From positions 64,274-128,273 of the forward strand of contig NW_014577521.1 in assembly GCF_000485595.1 (NCBI RefSeq): a DNA stretch of 64,000 nucleotides. The letters run 5' to 3'. Under the pieces are notes generated by a model, which searched no databases, had not been told where the DNA came from, and saw only the letters and a program-made list of their open reading frames with translations. This stretch comes from Priapulus caudatus (lineage: Eukaryota; Priapulida; Priapulimorpha; Priapulimorphida; Priapulidae). Within the stretch, counting starts at the first letter, position 1. The number at the start of each line of letters is the position of its first letter. The position numbers and the translations under genes are program-made. Positions 12,468-24,955 of the stretch are shown here, piece by piece.

Positions 12468-14787
12468 CCGATTAATTTTTAAAAGCACTACAGGGCAAAA
12501 CTGCACGCACAAAACTGCACTGGAGTGTTTAAAAGAGTAATGGGCAAATTTGCACACGTCCCGCCACTCGACTGTGGCACAGACACTCAAATATCTGCCC
12601 CTCTGATATGGCTCAGTCCGCCCGCCGGTACGCATGTGTTACAAACATGAGCACCGCTGAAATATTGTTTAGCCGACAGCGACACAAACCGCCCATCACT
12701 TCCCTCACACATGCATCTTCACGTATTCGCTCAGTACAACGACAGCAGCTTTTTTGCTCATTTGCCGCCGACCTTGACACGAGAAGAAACGAAGGAGTGG
12801 GCGCCTGCTACGCGCGTACGGACCCACCGACGTTCGCCGCCGCATTATATGTACACGCGGATATATTACACAAAAACTATTGTGCGTCGACGCACCAGGA
12901 GAGCCTGCCTCGTGATTTGCGATCGTCAAAATTCGATCATTTTTGTTTTTCTTGAGTTTTTCGCTCTCCGACTGTCTCGCGGAATGGATCCGCCGACGAA
13001 AGAGAATTCGATGTGCATGTGAGTGATCAAGCGTACACGGCAACAGACACACGTGCTCGTGATTCAGGTCCTGTCCTATCGACCCAGACGGGCCCTGGAA
13101 CCATAGATTCATTCCACCCGCTATATGGCCAGCCGAGTGTAGTCTGAAAGTACTATTATTACAGAGGATTGGATTGAGACTACTCTTGAACCGTTAAAGT
13201 TTACAGACTCAGGTTGGTTACGATCGGAAGTACTTGTAGCGAAAGGATATTTCCGGCGTTCTTCAGAATACTGTATTACATGTATAGACAGATTGGATTT
13301 TTTAGGCATAAAGCGCTTGCGCTCTACGCGTACAACTACTAGCGACACCTAGTGGTAACGGCGAGCAGAAAACTCACTTCATTTTACAACAGGCGTAGTA
13401 CAATTATCGATCACCCCACTACAGACTGATTTGCATTGACCGTACAGTAGATACTCGCGCAGACTTTCCGGAATAAGAACAGTTACAATTATCGTCGAGA
13501 CGGTACCTAATCATGCAGCGCAATACTGAATCTCATGCACACAAAATCGGTTACACTTGCCGACGTGTATCTCTGCAACCGATACATTTTTGGTCTGATC
13601 ATGTGCCAAATAACTAACGCGTGGGTTTGCACAAGGTAGGTTACAGATTATATGCATATTGTGCAGAAACAACACGATTTGTCTAAGTGTGAGATCTTTA
13701 CTTGAATCTCTCTGACATATCTGTCTACATGACAGAATTAGTGTTATATATATACATTTCTGTCATTTATACACGTTGGCACAATATTTTGTATTTGATC
13801 AATCTGCGCCATTTTTGGAAGAGTGAAACATTACACAACCAATGACTGTTTCACCAACAAGATTCAATTGGTACAGCTGTCAACTAGCAATTGCACATGT
13901 GACAAATATTGTCCTGTGGATCAGTGATTGTGGACATTTACTTTATACGTCAACGGTAAATTTGGTTGTTTTGTTCCAACTTATTTTACTCGAGTTTAAA
14001 TTAATATACAATATGAGCTAAAAATAAAGTTATACGTTCTAAACAGATCATCTAAAATCTTAATAACTTCTAAAATATGTGAACACGGCCAATCTAATCA
14101 TAATAGCGAGAAAGCTATTCTCAGCGACTGCTTGAACGTGGCGGTAACTGTCCATCGTTACAGGAGCAACACCAATGTGTTTCCTATCCCAGTGCCAACA
14201 ATACACAATATACACAACTAAATGCGATGCACCTTCAAGCTGCCGTTCACTGTGTGTCGTAACATTTCACTTACACCATCGTTGACGTTAAAATCATACT
14301 TGCTACATGGCTTAAACTAGAGGCGTGTGGATATAAGATGCAGCTATTCTCGCAGTGCGTGGAAGCATTCAACTACAGCCCAGATGCTGACCGCTAGAGC
14401 AGAACAGCAACTGGTGTGAGCAACCTTCTAGACACCCACCCACCCCTTTACACTTCCCTCCCGCACTTCCTCGCAAAACTACTACGTTTTCCACGAAACC
14501 CAGGTGGGCATCGGAAACATTTTAGTCATGACGCTAGCCTCCGCTGTAACTTCTCTTCCACCCAACTACCCGAATACGCGAAAACCGGAGCAGATCGCAG
14601 CAATGACATCCCAGCACACCTGCCAGTGTGTCCATGTTTCCACATTCACACTGGGGATTACCGCCGGACGCCGCCACCAGTCGGAGCAGGAGAGAGAGAG
14701 TAGTCGTACCGGCTGGCGTGGTTGCGTTAGTCGGAGCAGGAGAGCAAGTAGTCGGACTGGATGGCCTAACCGCGCGACGCACGCGCG
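10401..14787. other. Gene-poor stretch with microsatellites
   Basis: I find no supported gene. Visible are a GA-rich block (10555-10690), GT and CA runs near 12090 and 12251, a (TA)n run (12431-12466), and a duplicated phrase with AGTCGGAGCAGGAGAG at 14680-14760. The longest frames (12608-12955 plus, 12705-13112 minus) lack domain signatures and overlap each other. The missing F-box exon of the FBXL12-like gene could be here, but I could not identify it. Confidence 0.4.
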
Positions 14788-17700
14788 TTAGTCGGAGAAG
14801 GAGAAAGAGTAATCGGACTGGCTGGCGTTGCCGGGAGATGGATGCGATTCGTTGATCATGTTGATGGTGTGCTGCACGTAGCCGCTGACGTCGACGTGGA
14901 TGTTCTCGTTGCGAACGACGAACGGATGCTTCATCAGCACGTTGTACTTGGGCCTCATCGACTCGTCCTTGTTCAGGCTGCGATGCACGAAAGCAATGCA
15001 GTCAGTTACGGCGGATATAGATTAGGAATTATGGTCAACGGGTATTGTTAGGGTTAGGGTGAGGGTTATGACTCATCATTGTTTATTCTGCATGTTTCTT
15101 CTTATGTGTCACAGTGATTGTAACAAATATGCATTAGTTAAAAACAACACCAATAGAACATCAACGTGAACTATCATCGCCCTGAAAGCTAATCTCGTCC
15201 CGTGTAGTCCTAACCCATGCCTCCTGCCTCACATACACACCTACCACGAAGTCCTAACCCAGGCCTCCTGCCTCACATACACACCTACCACGAAGTCCTA
15301 ACGCCAGGCCCGCTGCTCATCAATACACACCTACCAGAAGTCCAACCCAGGCCTCCTACTTCAGCATACACACCTACCACGAAGTCCTAACCCCATGCCT
15401 CCTGTGCTCAACATAGCATCACCTACCACGATAGGTCCTAACCCAGGCCTCCTGCTTCACATACACACCGTACTACCACGAAGTCCTAACCGCAGGCCTC
15501 TTCGTTCCATGACACACCTACCACGAAGTCCAAACCAGGCCTCCTGTCTCGGACAATACACATCCTACTACGAAGTTCCTAAGCCAGGCCTCCTGTCCTC
15601 AACAATAGTCACAGCCAGGGTTGTTTTTTTTTTCAATGGGAGGCTCTTTTTCATCTGTGGAAAAAATAGCTCTCATCAAAAATGTTACGGGAGCGATTTC
15701 GGAGGTTTGAAGAGCGAATCGCTCATCGCTCCCGTGTATTTTTTTACCCTGATACACACCTACCACGAAGTGCTAACCCAGGCCTCCTGCTTCACATACA
15801 CACCAACCACTTAACACAGAGTCTACCATTCCCGGTTGACCTACCACGTGTTGACAAAGTCGATGAACTCGGGCGAAAACTCCGGATCGTCGTAAGCCAG
15901 CTGCGGCGCGTCGCCCTGCACCACCTGCGTCAGCTGGTCGAACACGCTGTTCCACTTGGGATATGGGAAGTTTCCCTTGGCGACCTCGTACTGTAACGAC
16001 GACGATGCGGAGCGTCACGACTCGCGCTCGCCGGACGGATCGCGGCAACAACAACGCATCGGCGCGCATTCGCGTAGACGTGATTTCTCGAGCAAAAACC
16101 CTGCGATACTCGCGCCCAAGCTAATACCCTACAGCTACGTCCCTACGTCTGAGTGGTGGCAGAGGTTGGTGAACGACACACAACATACGAGCAAGATTCG
16201 TAACTTGCGATTAACGCATTAGCAGAGATGCCAACACATATTTGAAGCAATCTGTAGTTTCTGGCCATCAAATTAGTAGTTCGAGGGTCACGTAGTGACC
16301 AGAGTTTGCTAGGGGGGTCCGGCATGCCCCCCGGAAAAAATGTTTATTCTGAGATGCAATTTCCTGCATTCTGAGGGTCAAAAAGGACAATAAATTGACA
16401 AAAAATGACCCAACTTTTTTCCCCCCCGATCACAGTGAAATTCGTAGTTTGTTACAAACTGGTCGTAGTGGTGCAAAAGGAATAGAAATTCGTATAAAAT
16501 ACGAATAAATCGTAGTGGTTGGCATCTCTGCATTAGGGAGGCATATTGACGTTCGGAGAAATCTGCGTCGCATTGTAACGAGCCGCTTGCGGCGGCATTC
16601 AGGCACCTACCAGAGTGATTCCCAGGCTCCATACATCTGACCTGACGTCATACCTCCGGCACCGCAGCGGGTCTATCCTCTCCGGCTGCGCAAGGCAAAC
16701 ATATCTACATTATCACGTGCTCGCTAGCAAGAAAATCATAGAGCGTGAGAAGGCAAATCATAGCAGACCATTATTATTATTAATAACATCATCCCCATCA
16801 TCATCATCATCATCAGCATCAGCATCATTGTCACCATCATAATTAGCAGTATAGGCCAATTAGAGATGATGCCAATTGCACATTATGCATTGATAAATCA
16901 AGAGTGAAATAGACGCAATGTGAGCAGAGCAAAAAATAGCAGAGCAAGACCAGCTAGGTAAGCTGTGTGATATCATCTGGTTATAACACACTCACAGCCA
17001 TGTACGGGCGACAGCCAGCATCACGGGTCTTTGCAATCGAGTCGACTAGTTGACCACTGATGCCGAAATCACAGAGTTTTATGCTCCCTCTCATATCCAG
17101 TAATATATTTGAGGGTTTTACATCTGTAACAGGAAAAATTGAAACGGCAGATGAAGATCAATAGAATAGTTCAGAAGCAATACTATAATTTTAAAAGAAC
17201 CTTCATCATGTAACACAGACAATAGCAGAGGTAAAACATTACCTATTAGATAAATTCCTAGTATAATACATGACTGGTTTAATAAAAATAACTTCATAAC
17301 TTCTAACACACTTTATTCACTCACCTCTGTGTATAATCTGCAGTTTTTCCTTCAAGTAATTCAACGCTTTTACAGTCTAAAAACAAACATAAAATACTGC
17401 TCTGTGAAACGAGCACAAATTCGAAAAGCATTCGTGAAATTCTCAGCGACTGGCTCGTGCAATCTAATTAAAAAAGGCCTTCTCAACGAAACCCCTTGCT
17501 GAACATTATTGCATTATATAAAATTAAGAAGCCAAGCATGTCTTCCCAAATTCAATTGTTTTTAATGAAAAGCGACTTTTTATAAAATTACTCACGCTAT
17601 GTATAATAAAGATGACAAAATCCCGGTAATAATGTCTATCATAATAAAATTAACTATCTAGCTTTCAAAGCTTGTATTGTTAACAACTTAACCTTTCCAC

Positions 17701-20700
17701 GTGCATTTCTACAGAACTACGTGCACGGAATGTATTAGCACATCATTGTATATAAAAGTTACATTTAGTGGCAGAAAAGAAACACTTACAGCGTCTGTTA
17801 TCCTTCCTAAAATATCTTCTGGTATCGTCTGGTTTTGATCGAATACAAACTTGTAGAATTTATCGAGTGAGAGATCCATCAATTCCATACAGATCCAACA
17901 ATCACCCTGCAAGCATACCATGTGTGTTAACAGAATACCTCAAGGTTGTTGATTGTCTACACACGTGCAGTGATGCAAACATATTCCATGTTACATTCTT
18001 CGGAGCAATGCATGGACCGTTTGGGCTGTGCGGCAATAAAGTCAGACACAAAGCTGACAGTGGACCTTCCGAATAAACCACCGTCAAAATATATTCTCCC
18101 TTAGCTAATCATGAAGCGAGAGCTTGGCTTATTAGACTATCACTCTGCAATGCAAAGAAATATTAGCGCAGAAATTTTAATCACATCCGACTCGCACGCC
18201 GATGCAAGTAACTCCACGAAGACTGCGGCAGTGCCAAACCTCGTTACTGCACTGGATGTGTATGTGTTCCTACCTCCTAGAAGTACCAAACCTGGTTGCC
18301 GCACTGGATGTGTATGCGTTCCTACCTCCTTGAAGAGAGCTCCGAAGAACTGCACGATGTAAGGGCAATCGTTGCTTCGCATCACCACCTCCAGGTCCAT
18401 CAGCAGCTGCTTCTGCTCCTTCTCGTCTACGGTCGAACGAATCCGCTGCGGGAAGCAGCGCGGACATTTTACACGTTGACAGAGACAGCGATGACAGCGC
18501 ACGCGACCGCGGTCCAGTAGAGGATGTGAACGTTGCTTGTATCATGAATATACTAATACAATATTGTATGTACTGTATGTATGTATTTTATACAACATTG
18601 TATGTACTATATGTATGTATTTTATACAACATTGTGTACACTATATCAGGAGTCTATCAATAGTCTATTGATAGACTCCTGACTGTATGTATGCACTCCA
18701 AGCAATGTTCTATAGATACGTTCAGGCTGCTGTGCGTACATGAATTCATATATATGATCAACGACAAATTGAGAGATATAACGTTAATAATAATTCAACG
18801 TCTACTCTGTGTTTTGTGGACAATAAAACACGACATCGCAAAACAGACTAGCAATCGAGTAACCCTAACGCTTTATGCAAGTACTAGTCAAAGAACAGCA
18901 TTTCTCGAGCATCTCGTGATAGAGTACCCCCCTTCCCACCCCCACCCATTGAGGCCTCGTACTATTGAATAAAATTCAAAATGTACTTACTAACGTATTT
19001 ACATTTCGAAGATCGAATGCTCAAATACAAGGGTGAAGCCAATAAGTAGCGGCAGACGTGTGACTGCACCCTACCTTTACTGCCATCATGACGCCACTCT
19101 TTTTATGCACCATCTTGTTCACGGTACCGTAGGCACCACGCCCGATCTCACCTTCATCCACCAGGTCGTCCGCAGTGAAGTCAAACGTCTACCGAAACAC
19201 ACCGAGAAATTAAAGATAAGATCCTGATAAATCTCACTTAACATGATTACGTCTGCCTATTAATAACTAGTGCACGATATGACTGTTGTTGCTATGAAAT
19301 AACACGTAAATATATGATCAGAGACAAATTGACAGATTTAACATTAACAAGAATTCAATAACTATTCAATATTTTGCTAAAGCATTAATTTTGTCTGCAC
19401 GCACTTACAAGAAAGTGCATGAAGACACAACCCTTTGCTTAACAGCAACAAACTCTTCTGAATATGGCTAACGAGTATATTCTATGAGCATATTCTATGA
19501 ACCACAGTAAAGCATTCACTGGATGTTACTTATATATTATTAAACATCATACATGGCCTGAAAGCAACTGCAGCAATAAGCTTTCACACAATGTAAATAA
19601 AACCCACCAATTCTGGAGAAATTTTCAATTTTCCTGAAGATTCTAAGCTGTGTGATTTCAGTCTTTCACTAGAAGAGAGAAAATTTTCCTTCTAAACATG
19701 GAAACTTGCTACTTGAACACTAATGGATGTCTTTATTCCACAAACATGTAAATCCAACTAAGATTCATAAAGTAACAACGTCCTCACACATCATATTCAT
19801 TGCACATTATCACATTACCTATATGCATCCAGTGTTTCCCCTGACAAAAAAGGTCTGTGGTACATTTTTTTGGTGTGTTTGCGCATTTTGAGGTCCTAGC
19901 AAAGTGTGCACCGCAGGCAAAGTTTTTGAAAAAAGGGTGCAATTTGGGGCATTCTAAGCTATTATGGTGCATAATAATCACTGTTGTATGGAAGGACAGT
20001 GATTTTCATCAGCGAGGCGGTGTTTTGGACAAATTTCTGTGTGGCGGCTGAGAATTTGAGTGAGGCGGCCCACCTCGCTCATGCCAATGCAGGGGAAACA
20101 CTGTGCATCAATAAATAATAGCTATTGGGAATAGTTAAATAGGCATTTCTACGTATTGCTGAAATATTATGCAAAAATATTCTTTCTTAAAGCATTCACA
20201 CATGCCAGAGTACTTCTATAGAACACAACTTTCCATAGTGATCAATGTTATGTTTAAATACATATGACCAAGCAAATAGTAAATCAATAATCTCCAATTT
20301 ATGCTGCTATTCCTCATATAGTACAGCTTTCAATTAATGTGACAAGTTTTCCCTTTCTTACCTTCTAAACTTGATCGGCTACAAAATCAAGTGAGTAATA
20401 AAAGAAATAAAATATATTTATAACTATAATAGTGGGCACTTCACAACTACTCACATGTGTGTGGGAAACCCCATGCTTGCCAATATTCCTGGTTTCGTTG
20501 AAGGTTTTGTGATAGTTGGAGATTTTCCAAAAGAAATTCGAAGGCCCTTTCGTCTCTCGGCTGCCGGGTTAAAAATAACATTAATTTTAGATAAGTTTGA
20601 ATCACAGGTCTTAATTTTACTATGACACGGATTGATCCCAGAAGATCACAGATGAAAATTCTGTAACAATTATATATATCCTACATGTTATTAGTATTTA

Positions 20701-23018
20701 GTATTAGCTACATCTATAAGAGTTCATAAATGTGTCTGCAACACTGCCAAACATGTTTCACAATGAAATGAGCGGTGATAATGATATACACTACAAGATA
20801 CAGTGTGATAAGATCTCCCTCAGTTAACATCAATTAACGATAGTTTAATTAACAATTTGCATTCCATAGGTTGCTATTATTGGATACCTAGTTTGGTGTT
20901 GCACATTACGTTAACAAATCAAAACTATTGTTACCAGAAAAGGCATTAGCGGGTGATGCTTAGTTTAGCAACTCAGGCCTCATTTGTGCAAATATGGTCT
21001 GTCTTAATCATTAAGGTAACACTAGAATCCACATGCCACTGCGCGTACAGACAATTATATACAAAAATGGTATAGATATTGAATAACTTGACATCATGTA
21101 CTTATACACTATTATTAATCCATGGATCAGAACACAGGTCACCACACGACACAGGTCATTGAATGAATGCCAATAGCAATACTCATCCAATAAGGGTCAT
21201 GACATGTTTTTTCATCAATTTTTATACAATGTGGCATCAACAGAAAAGAACTTGGGTAATGTGTTACTTCCTGCAAACAGCCTACCTATGCCACCTCGAA
21301 ATTCCACCTACGCCACATTTCCTGCAGAAATGGAAAATCTTTTAAAGCTGTAGATTAAAATAGTTGGGTCAGAAATGTGTTAACTTGGTATTTTACTCAA
21401 TAACTTCACACCTACGCACAAATTAAAAAAAGATTTCGGCCATCATTTGTTGTGGCCAACAGCGTAGACCAGATCCCCCTGAAATAACTTCCGCCGATCC
21501 GGCAGTGCGATGGGGGAAAACTCATTTTGTGCATAGGCAGGGTGCAAAATTAACGGGAGTCCGGAGTCAAATACTCCCTGATTTTCTGTCGGTCTCCCTG
21601 ATTTGACATATGCAGGAGTCCGTGACTCCCTGAAAATTCTGCTATACTAACTAGTTCGTTCCAGAGCACGGCCTCGTGGAATTGCCGTATTTCTTCAGCA
21701 AATGTCCAAAGACAATTTGGCAGACGTGCAACCAAATGAATCTTCAAAATAAGCACACGCGTTATTGTTGATATCTTTAGTTTTGAACTTCAGATTGCGG
21801 ACTCCCTCATTTTGGACTCCCTTGTTCAAAAGTTAATTTTTACAGAGTGGCTATATGCCCGGCAGTCGGCATATATCTGACGGCTGCTGGGCACGGTCTT
21901 CGATTTCCAGGGTTCTGCCCAAGGTGGGCGGCGGTGGGCGGGTGTGCCCGGCACTCGCGGTTGCCGCCCGGCACTATAAACGAGTTGGTTATCTCCGCCC
22001 GGCACTAATTTCTGTCCAGATAAAAAAAATAGCAGAGCTATTTTTCACTTTGGGCTTTTTATGGGCATTTTATTGCATGGGCATGCATACTTGGGCATGC
22101 ATACATAACTTATATGCATTTATGGGCATATATGGGCTTTTTATTGCTCAGAATGCAGGAAATTGAGTTTCAGACAATCCAAAATCCAAAATTTTCTGGG
22201 GGGGGGGGATGCACCCGGACCCCCTAGATTGGCTTCGCGGCTACGGCGCTTGCATCTACTGGATGCACCCGGCACTAAAAAATCCTGGGCAGCACCCTGG
22301 ATTTCATAAATGCCCGGCAGTTTATAATTTTCAGCGTTATCTCAAGTAAACAAGGGCTAGGGTTAGGGTTAGGAACTGCCGGGCATTTAGGTAATCGAAG
22401 ACCGTGCCCGGCTGCCGGGCATATAGCCACAGCGTAATTTTTACTCCTGCATAGCTGTGAAGTTATTACGTAATAATGCTAAGTTAATACATTTTTACGC
22501 CATTGTTTCACTAACATTAAAGCCAATACCATGTTAGTAGGGCAGATGGGGTCGTTGTCGTATCAGGTACTACAGATATGTACCCGAGGTAGTTTTAGGT
22601 TGTTTAGTATTATGTTTATATTTTTATATGAGGTATGTTTAGGGTTAGGGTTAGGGTTGGTGTTAGGGTTAGGGTACACTTCTGTACAGTACTAGTCCAA
22701 GTCTGGTACACTTTGTGTATACATATATATGTACCTCGGGTACATATCTGTAGTACCTGATACGACAACGACCCCTTGAGCGTTAGTAGGCCTACTGCAG
22801 GAAATCAAGTTTGTCAGGGCTCAGACTCAGAGGTCAACAAAGTGCCAAGTGGTGTAAACTGTAATAAATTAAATTGTTAAGTAGGTTGTGCAGGATCTAA
22901 CACACTATCCATAAACTGTTGGATAGAACTAAACCACACATTCTATATATACATACTATTGAAACCTACCTTGGTTGAACCCATTGTATGAATCCGAACC
23001 GTCCGAATCTGATGCCAT
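14788..23018 (-). CDS. MAP2K4: MAP2K4 (MKK4) dual-specificity kinase, complete, 11 coding exons
   Basis: This kinase phosphorylates JNK and p38 MAP kinases in stress signalling. Coding exons in transcript order: 23018-22970, 20560-20455, 19668-19608, 19188-19075, 18445-18326, 17906-17790, 17376-17325, 17123-16996, 16685-16611, 15990-15845, 14977-14788. All introns are GT-AG and the sum is 1158 bases (385 residues; vertebrate MKK4 is about 399). A basic docking motif RRKGLRISF is at residues 19-27. Kinase landmarks are the glycine loop GRGAYG (88-93), lysine K110, HRD ending at D207, DFG (225-227) and the activation segment SIAKT with S235 and T239, the two residues phosphorylated by upstream kinases in this family. 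[15 protein letters not shown] and KDESMRPKY complete the fold. The match to MKK4 rather than MKK7 is clear from [15 protein letters not shown] and [16 protein letters not shown]. Introns 1, 2, 4, 5 and 10 contain repeats listed separately. Exons 5, 10 and 11 are much richer in GC than the rest. Confidence 0.95.
15195..15812. repeat. About 44-base minisatellite with embedded splice-donor copies, MAP2K4 intron 10
   Basis: Units of about 43-50 bases (ACCTACCACGAAGTCCTAAC then CCAGGCCTCCTG and CACATACAC) repeat about ten times, interrupted at about 15605-15755 by a dispersed element. On the gene's strand each unit contains TTCGTGGTAGGT, which resembles the true exon 10 donor CACGTGGTAGGT at 15845. 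The array starts within 35 bases of that donor. Confidence 0.85.
15605..15755. repeat. Dispersed inverted-end element, intron copy
   Basis: Runs from CCAGGGTTG to TTTTTACCCTG. Its middle (AAGAGCGAATCGCTCAT, CGGGAGCGATTTC) is the reverse complement of sequence in the PLA2G6 3' region (44952-45120). It is inserted inside the MAP2K4 intron 10 minisatellite. Confidence 0.7.
16230..16540. repeat. Dispersed repeat fragment, MAP2K4 intron 9
   Basis: Imperfect inverted ends: GCAGAGATGCCAACACAT near 16222-16240 and GGTTGGCATCTCTGCA near 16517-16533. Inside is the block CTAGGGGGGTCCGGCATGCC with CATTCTGAGGGTCA also seen near 5160. It fits a non-autonomous element with no coding capacity. Confidence 0.65.
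18222..18325. repeat. 52-base tandem duplication carrying the exon 5 splice donor of MAP2K4
   Basis: Just downstream of exon 5 on the gene's strand, the true donor (GAG then GTAGGAACGCATACACATCC) is repeated 52 bases further in as GAG then GTAGGAACACATACACATCC, with its exon edge at 18274. The unit is present in about two copies with a few mismatches. Confidence 0.85.
18646..18682. repeat. Micro-palindrome, ATCARRAGT-end family, MAP2K4 intron 4
   Basis: Perfect 18-base stem TCAGGAGTCTATCAATAG (18646-18663) with a one-base loop and its exact complement (18665-18682). The core equals the palindrome at 4063-4111. Confidence 0.9.
19830..20103. mobile_element. Non-autonomous hAT-like element with target duplication, MAP2K4 intron 2
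   Basis: The element begins CAGTGTTTCCCCTG and ends CAGGGGAAACACTG, a 14-base terminal inverted repeat. It is flanked on both sides by TGCATC (19824-19829 and 20104-20109), a direct repeat indicating insertion. There is no transposase. CAGTG ends are typical of hAT elements, but hAT normally gives 8-base duplications, so the superfamily is tentative. Confidence 0.85.
21541..21844. repeat. Dispersed repeat with CAGGGTGCAAAATTAAC end, MAP2K4 intron 1
   Basis: Starts CAGGGTGCAAAATTAACGGG and ends with AAAAGTTAATTTTTACAG, an imperfect inverted end. GAGTCCGGAGTCAAATACTC and its rough complement (GACTCCCTCATTTTGGACTC) lie just inside. No coding capacity is seen. Confidence 0.5.
21846..22434. repeat. 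GCCGGGCA inverted-repeat element with telomere-like unit, MAP2K4 intron 1
   Basis: Left end GTGGCTATATGCCCGGCAG with GGCACGGTCTTCGATTTCC. The right end is its complement, GGAAATCGAAGACCGTGCCC-like sequence and TGCCGGGCATATAGCCAC. The interior holds CCCGGCACT repeats, a G-run block and a short TTAGGG stretch (about 22352-22370). Three partial units of the same ends lie at 33474-33672. Confidence 0.75.
22548..22775. mobile_element. 228-base MITE with 44-base perfect ends and TTAGGG core, MAP2K4 intron 1
   Basis: Positions 22548-22591 are exactly reverse-complemented at 22732-22775; the ends begin GGGGTCGTTGTCGTATCAGG. The interior contains five TTAGGG-like units (22629-22673). A second copy begins at 34980 and runs into the assembly gap at 35032. 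No open frame. Confidence 0.9.
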
Positions 23019-24052
23019 TTTATCGTGTGAACGAGGGCGATGAAACTGACGACCCCAAAACTTGGCCGAGATGGGCCACTTAATCTTATAAATATTCTTA
23101 TCAATAATGACTAATCGGTTCAAGAACAAAGCTTACAGGGCCTTCGCAATAACACAAATGTGATTTCACCAAAGTCAAGCTCATATTCTTGTCTTGGGCC
23201 TTATATTTCCATTTTCACATAAATCGACTTTTCATAAGCGTCAGCAACAAACCAAAGCCTGCGAATCTGGCGATCTTCAAATTGCAGCTTAGTTCCATTT
23301 CTGTCCACTAGGACTGCTACGTCGTGGTATAGAGTATAGACTGACACCATGGCTATTTATTTAGGCAACATACCTGTGATACTAGTCTATAAACCAAAAT
23401 AAGGGATATATATCTAGTCTATTCTGTACCACAACCGGTCACTTGCGTTAAAATGCGCGATAGCATAAACTACTACTTTCGCAAACACATATCACACATA
23501 ACCGGATCATGGTCCGGATGTCATCACTATTGACGTTAGAGAAGTGACATGTCAGCTCCCAGTACTAGTACTAGTAGTAGTGCTGATGTGTGAGAGCACA
23601 TAGAAATATGTATAGATATAAATAATATCGCAGACAATCTATCTAGTATATACTAGTAGTAGTANNNNNNNNNNNNNNNNNNNNNNNNNACGATCCAATA
23701 CCACATGTTTACTTCAGTACTAATGCATATTGGTATATGTTACGGCGACAGATACAGTTCAGCCTTACGGTGTCGGAGGCGGAATTTGCCATGGAGCATT
23801 GGGTTTTGCTTGCTTGCGAACAGCGATAAAGCGCGTAGCTCTAGTACTATGAGCCCGCGTACAGTTGCCGCAGGCCGCAGCAGCAGAGCTACGAATAAGC
23901 CGTTATTCAGCAGTCACATGTGGAAACATTAAAATAGTGCATTCACAGGCCACACAACGCCGAAGCCTGTACATTGCGACTCCATAATGCGCATATCAAT
24001 AACATCTACTTTATATATATATATATATATATAATATATATATATATAGTAG

Positions 24053-24092
<40 letters not shown>

Positions 24093-24955
24093 ATGAGCGA
24101 GAGGAAGAGAGAGAGAGAGAGATGAGAGAGACGAGAGAGAGAGAGAGAGAGAAGAGAGAGAGACAGAGAAGGCGAGAGAAGATAGTATAGAGAGAGAGAG
24201 AGAAGATAGCACAGAGACAGAGACAGAGAGAGAGAGAGAGATATTGTGATCAGCATTTTTGGACATCTGCAGCTATAATTTTTAAGTAGTCATAAGTATT
24301 CCTGAGGACTGCTTACGGATACAAGTTTGTACTGTGGCTGCATGTAGCTCTAGTACTATAGCCCGCGTACAGTTGCCGCAGGAGTCCATCTGCGAGCGCT
24401 ATCCGAGTGCGGTTACAGCCCTAACGCTATTGTATCTAGACCGAAGGTTTATTCGAATACGCAGTGGGCTACACGTCCGGAATCGGTCGCCTAGCCTCCA
24501 GGCCTACGCATACGGACATCCACTGATGCCGTATTCAAACGTGAATATGCCGCACATCCACCGATGCCACTATAAACCATATATATGCCTAGCCCGACCA
24601 GGCTGTACGACGGATTGTCTATACAATTCCCTATTGTAACCCTAGCAACGTAGCCCTATTGCAGCCCAACGTAGCAAAACGTAGCCCTATTGTAACCCTA
24701 GCAATACCGTTTCTTGGAGCTAATATATGCCCAAACCCTAACCCTTTGCAATATTCGGTCTATCGTACCTTCGGTCTATACTCTATAGGGCTGCCCCCGC
24801 CCCCGTCCGAGTGTTTGTGTATTGATTTATTGTACAGCAACTCCAGCTGGAGCGAGGTAGAATTGTTTCTTCATGTAGCCTGCCTGTAGCAGGTCGGCTA
24901 TGCTTTGAAGAAACGCCGCAACGTCAGCCTTCACATCCCTATTCTGGTTTTACAG
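23019..24955. other. Upstream region of MAP2K4 with gap, duplication and microsatellites
   Basis: Likely includes the MAP2K4 promoter and 5' untranslated region just above 23018; I see no clear TATA box. Positions 23665-23689 are an assembly gap. A block of about 42 bases (TGTAGCTCTAGTACTATAGC then CCGCGTACAGTTGCCGCAGG) at 24342-24383 has a near copy at 23836-23878. A (TA)n run (24013-24050) joins a GA-rich run (24053-24242). Confidence 0.5.

Noticed and set aside
12705-13112. 135-residue minus-strand ORF
   Set aside because: No domain, overlaps equally long frames on the other strand, and lacks splice or family support.
24334-24639. 101-residue plus-strand ORF as first exon of the candidate gene at 24956
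   Set aside because: It begins inside a duplicated repeat block and has no donor joining it in frame to the next exon.
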